Positions 6,279-8,687 of a DNA stretch of 8,687 bases are shown here, piece by piece. The DNA is taken from contig JBEKCP010000230.1 in the NCBI GenBank assembly GCA_050014815.1, positions 1 through 8,687 on the forward strand. The letters are read 5' to 3'. Both the position numbers and the translations under genes were made by a program. The notes beneath the pieces are model-generated. The model was not told the origin of the DNA. It worked only from the letters and a program-made list of their open reading frames with translations, and did not search any database. The DNA comes from JBEKCP01 sp050014815. GTDB lineage: Bacteria > Planctomycetota > Planctomycetia > Pirellulales > Thermoguttaceae. Each line of letters begins with the position of its first letter. Positions within the stretch are counted from its first letter, which is position 1.

Positions 6279-7210
6279 ACCGCACCTGTCTGGTCACCGG
6301 CGGGGCGGGCAACCTGGCCTGCCAATTGACGCACCGGCTCGCCGAGCGCGGCGAGAAGAGCGTGCTCTTCGACCTGGCGGAAAAGCCCGTTGCGGCTGTT
6401 GCCGCCGGTTGCACGTACGTTCGCGGCGACCTCGCGCGGCCCGGCGAAGTCGAGCGGCTCCTGGCCGAGCACCGGCCGGACGTGATCATCCATTTCGCCT
6501 CGCTGCTCTCGGGCAGTTCCGAAGCCAACCGACCCCTGGCCTGGACGGTGAACATGGACGGAACGTTCGCGCTGTTCGAGGCGGCGCTCGCGCACGGCGT
6601 GCGGCAGGTCTTCTTTCCCAGCTCGGTGGCCGCCTACGGGGGAAACCTGCCCGATCCCGTCCCCGAGGATTTTCCCCAATGGCCGGGCGGGCTGTACGGC
6701 GTGACCAAGATGGCGGTGGAGCGCCTGGGCGCTTACTATCATGCGCGGCACGGGCTCGACTTCCGGGCGATCCGCGTGCCGGTGGTCATTTCGCCGTTCG
6801 CCCCGCCGGGGGCCGCCAGCGCGTATGCCTCCCGCGCGTTCGTCGAGGCCCTCCGCGAGGGGCGGTTCGTCTTCAAGGTCCGCCCGCAAACCTGCCCCTC
6901 GCTCATCTACGTGAAGGATGTCTTGCGGGCGATCGTCATGCTCATGGATGCCCCCAACGAGCGACTCACGCGGCGGGTGTACAACATCCAGGCGCTGAGC
7001 CCCACGGCGGAGGAAATTGCGGAAGCCATCTGCCGCCGGCTCCCCGGCGCCCGCATGACCTTCGAGCCGGATCCCGAGGTGGTCGCGCTGATCGAGGGCT
7101 GGCCGATTCACTTTGTCGACGCGTCAGCCCGCCGTGATTGGGGCTGGCACGCGGAGTACGACTTGCAGGCGCTGGCGGATGATATACTGGAGAATGGCGG
7201 AACGTCTTAG
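6275..7210 (+). CDS. NAD-dependent epimerase/dehydratase-family SDR, L-threonine 3-dehydrogenase-like
   Basis: The 311-residue cytoplasmic product is an extended SDR. Visible features are the nucleotide-binding GGAGNLA (9-15), D33 after the second strand (likely NAD ribose contact), GDL at 51-53, DVIIHFAS (69-76), the active-site serines S116/S117 in SSVAAYG, and YGVTK with Y141 and K145. The second half follows the SDR-type L-threonine dehydrogenase pattern: YVKDVLRAIVMLMDAP, RVYNIQALSPTAEEIAE, EGWPIHFVDASARRDWGW and YDLQALADDIL. The usual GGGTTDYA-like substrate loop is here PPGAASAYA (177-185), lacking the threonine, so the substrate may differ, for example an aldose or sugar nucleotide. 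The start ATG overlaps the upstream stop (ATGA) and has no clear ribosome site, which suggests translational coupling. It is followed after 25 nt by the cupin gene. Confidence 0.78.
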   Translation: MNRTCLVTGGAGNLACQLTHRLAERGEKSVLFDLAEKPVAAVAAGCTYVRGDLARPGEVERLLAEHRPDVIIHFASLLSGSSEANRPLAWTVNMDGTFALFEAALAHGVRQVFFPSSVAAYGGNLPDPVPEDFPQWPGGLYGVTKMAVERLGAYYHARHGLDFRAIRVPVVISPFAPPGAASAYASRAFVEALREGRFVFKVRPQTCPSLIYVKDVLRAIVMLMDAPNERLTRRVYNIQALSPTAEEIAEAICRRLPGARMTFEPDPEVVALIEGWPIHFVDASARRDWGWHAEYDLQALADDILENGGTS

Positions 7211-7235
7211 ATAACGAAAGGACGGCGGTACGAGA

Positions 7236-8453
7236 ATGTTCCAGATGCACCCGGGCTATCAGGCGATCATCGAGAAGGCCGAGCGGAGCCACGAGCACAA
7301 CCGGAACCCGGAAGGGATCGACGAGGACGACGTGGCCCTGGCCCGGCTCTATTGCTACGCCTTTCGCGCGCACACGATCGGCACCTTTCACGCCGCGCGG
7401 CTGGCCTTGGCCGCCCGTCCGCAGCCCGGCCCCCTGGCCATGGCCTGGCGGATCCGGGCGATGGAATCGCTCTCGGACATGGCCAACCAGGCCATGGAGC
7501 TGGTGCCCCGCGACTTCCGCGCCTTGATTGCCGTCCTCTATCGTTACCATCGCGGCGTGGGCCGGGTGGTCGACAGCCTGCAGCGCGACTGGCTGGAATC
7601 CCGCGACGCGGAGATCGATACCGTCGCCGGCCGCTTCCGGCAGATCGTCGAGCGGATCACCGCGTGCTGCGGCATCCACCTCACGCAGGACACGGGGGCC
7701 GACTCCCTGGCCAGTTTCATCGTGCCCAACCTGGGCATCAGCATCGTGCCGCTTGTCTACGGCGACTACCATTCCTGGAACCTGGCCTATCTGGGCGGCG
7801 AGCACCGCGACGTGCCCACCCACCTGCACCAGCAGGGAGTGGAGATCCACCTGGGCTTCAATCCCGCGCACGGCATGACCGTGCTGGGCGGCCACCGGGC
7901 CGAAGTTGACGAGGGCTACGCCATGCCCGTCCCCCCGCGAACCGACCACGGCTGGGTGAACACCAGCGGCGAGGTCCACCACGTGCCGTTCATTTTCGGA
8001 TCGCGGAAACTCGGGGGTTGGGGCGTCTTCCTGGACGTTGTGGCCCAGAAGCGGCCGGTCTCGGAGCTGGCGCTGGTGCCCCGCGACTCGCAGCCGTTCT
8101 CGCAGATGGTCTACCTGGAGCGGGCGATTGCCGCGGCCGAAAAGAGCCAGGCATCCCGCCGCCAAACGCTCATTCCATTTTCCGTGACCAACCGCGAGGG
8201 CACCGGGGGACTGGAGCTTTGCCTGACGCGGGTCAACCCGTCCGGCTTCCGTTTCCCGATCGACGAGTTCTGCGCGGTGGGCGTGGTGCGAGGCGAAGGC
8301 GTGGTCAACGTCGCGGGCGTCGAGCAGACCGTGCGGCAGCACGATCATTTTGGAGTGCCGGCCGGCCTTTCGGCGTCGATCCGCCAGAGCGGCGGCCAGC
8401 CGCTGGTTGTCCTGGATGCCACCATTCGCGGATTCGGCAAGCCGGGCAGTTGA
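7236..8453 (+). CDS. Two-cupin protein with helical N-terminal region, function unknown
   Basis: The 405-residue product has no signal peptide and looks cytoplasmic. Residues 1-150 are mainly helical (for example ARLYCYAFRAHTIG, MANQAMELVPRDFRALIAV) and I do not recognise the domain. Residues about 155-265 form a cupin with a complete metal site: THLHQQGVEIHLGF gives H196, H198 and E203, and PPRTDHGWVN gives H238 with N242 in the second motif. Residues about 310-400 look like a second cupin (DEFCAVGVVRGEGVV, HDHFGVPAGL) without a full metal-ligand set. Enzymes of this fold include sugar isomerases and dioxygenases, and the context hints at sugar or uronate processing, but no specific activity can be assigned. 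The start is supported by the 25-nt gap and AAAGGA at 7217-7222, although its 13-nt spacing is long. No other start lies between the in-frame stop at 7212 and 7236. Last gene of the run. Confidence 0.7.
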   Translation: MFQMHPGYQAIIEKAERSHEHNRNPEGIDEDDVALARLYCYAFRAHTIGTFHAARLALAARPQPGPLAMAWRIRAMESLSDMANQAMELVPRDFRALIAVLYRYHRGVGRVVDSLQRDWLESRDAEIDTVAGRFRQIVERITACCGIHLTQDTGADSLASFIVPNLGISIVPLVYGDYHSWNLAYLGGEHRDVPTHLHQQGVEIHLGFNPAHGMTVLGGHRAEVDEGYAMPVPPRTDHGWVNTSGEVHHVPFIFGSRKLGGWGVFLDVVAQKRPVSELALVPRDSQPFSQMVYLERAIAAAEKSQASRRQTLIPFSVTNREGTGGLELCLTRVNPSGFRFPIDEFCAVGVVRGEGVVNVAGVEQTVRQHDHFGVPAGLSASIRQSGGQPLVVLDATIRGFGKPGS

Positions 8454-8687
8454 TCTGCGACGGCCCGGCCACCGCCGCGCCTTGACGCCCCGGCCCCGCT
8501 CTATCCCGGGCTCTTCACGCACTGGCAATTGAATGGTAAATTGCTCTCCCCGCCAATCGCCCTCACCCTAGCCCATGTTTGACAGGTCTCGTTGTAAGTC
8601 CTTGTGGCGCAAGGGTTGAATTTTCTGTTGGTCACTACATCGTCGTTTCTTCCCCCTCTGGAGGGGCAGCAGGGCGTGTGTTGGAGG
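8454..8687. other. Downstream non-coding end with repeat-like fragments
   Basis: No coding frame with a credible start is visible. A short C-rich stretch, GCCCTCACCCTAGCCC (8559-8574), and the palindrome CCCCTC-TG-GAGGGG (8653-8666) near the window end resemble pieces of dispersed intergenic repeats I recall from planctomycete-type genomes. A TTGACA occurs at 8579-8584 but has no -10 partner at proper spacing. No intrinsic terminator with a T-run was found after the cupin gene. Confidence 0.45.
8525..8544. repeat. Small AT-rich inverted repeat after the cupin gene
   Basis: GCAATT (8525-8530) and AATTGC (8539-8544) are perfect complements around an 8-nt loop, about 70 bp after the cupin stop, in otherwise GC-rich DNA. 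The stem is only 6 bp and no T-run follows, so a terminator is doubtful. It could be a weak protein-binding site or chance. Confidence 0.3.

Noticed and set aside
6966..8528. Minus-strand frame of 520 codons opposite the SDR and cupin genes
   Set aside because: Spans two real genes and their gap, and its composition is that of a shadow frame.
8579..8584. Promoter with TTGACA near the right end
   Set aside because: At 16-18 nt downstream there is no sequence resembling TATAAT, and no gene start follows within the window.

Overview
The window is GC-rich and reads as a chromosomal segment of an environmental bacterium, most likely a member of the Planctomycetota. That placement is an inference. 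It rests on an exported FG-GAP/VCBS-type protein, an exported heparinase-II/III-like lyase, an autotransporter-associated beta-strand segment on a secreted hydrolase, and an intergenic palindrome (core GCGCTAGC plus CTTCGGG) of a kind I recall from planctomycete genomes. No database search was possible.

Layout. One gene runs leftward (33-1994): an exported FG-GAP/VCBS-like protein whose start region is three 15-bp near-repeats, each beginning with ATG. A 660-bp divergent intergenic region (1995-2654) holds no convincing gene. It is packed with palindromic repeat material: a 20-bp perfect-arm palindrome at 2221-2286, several copies of a GGGGACTGTCCC-type module (one pair forming a long hairpin at 2468-2512), and a TATAAT hexamer beside most copies. 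Two of those hexamers could serve as -10 boxes, one for each direction.

Four genes run rightward from 2655 to 8453, close enough to be one operon. They encode a secreted heparinase-II/III-like polysaccharide lyase (2655-4649), a secreted alpha/beta-hydrolase with a C-terminal beta-strand domain (4674-6278), a short-chain dehydrogenase/epimerase closely resembling the SDR-type L-threonine 3-dehydrogenase (6275-7210, overlapping its neighbour by ATGA), and a two-cupin protein with a helical N-terminal region (7236-8453). The first two carry signal peptides and the last two look cytoplasmic. A plausible reading is that the exported pair cleaves and perhaps deacylates an acidic polysaccharide and the cytoplasmic pair processes a product. 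No transporter or regulator lies in the window, so this remains an inference.

The most unusual points are the 3' end of the lyase gene, where about 58 codons read better in the +1 frame and run into an ATGA overlap with the next gene; the loss of the threonine-binding loop sequence in the threonine-dehydrogenase-like protein; and the repeat-dense divergent promoter region. The last 234 bases (8454-8687) hold no gene, only a small hairpin and C-rich/G-rich repeat-like fragments.
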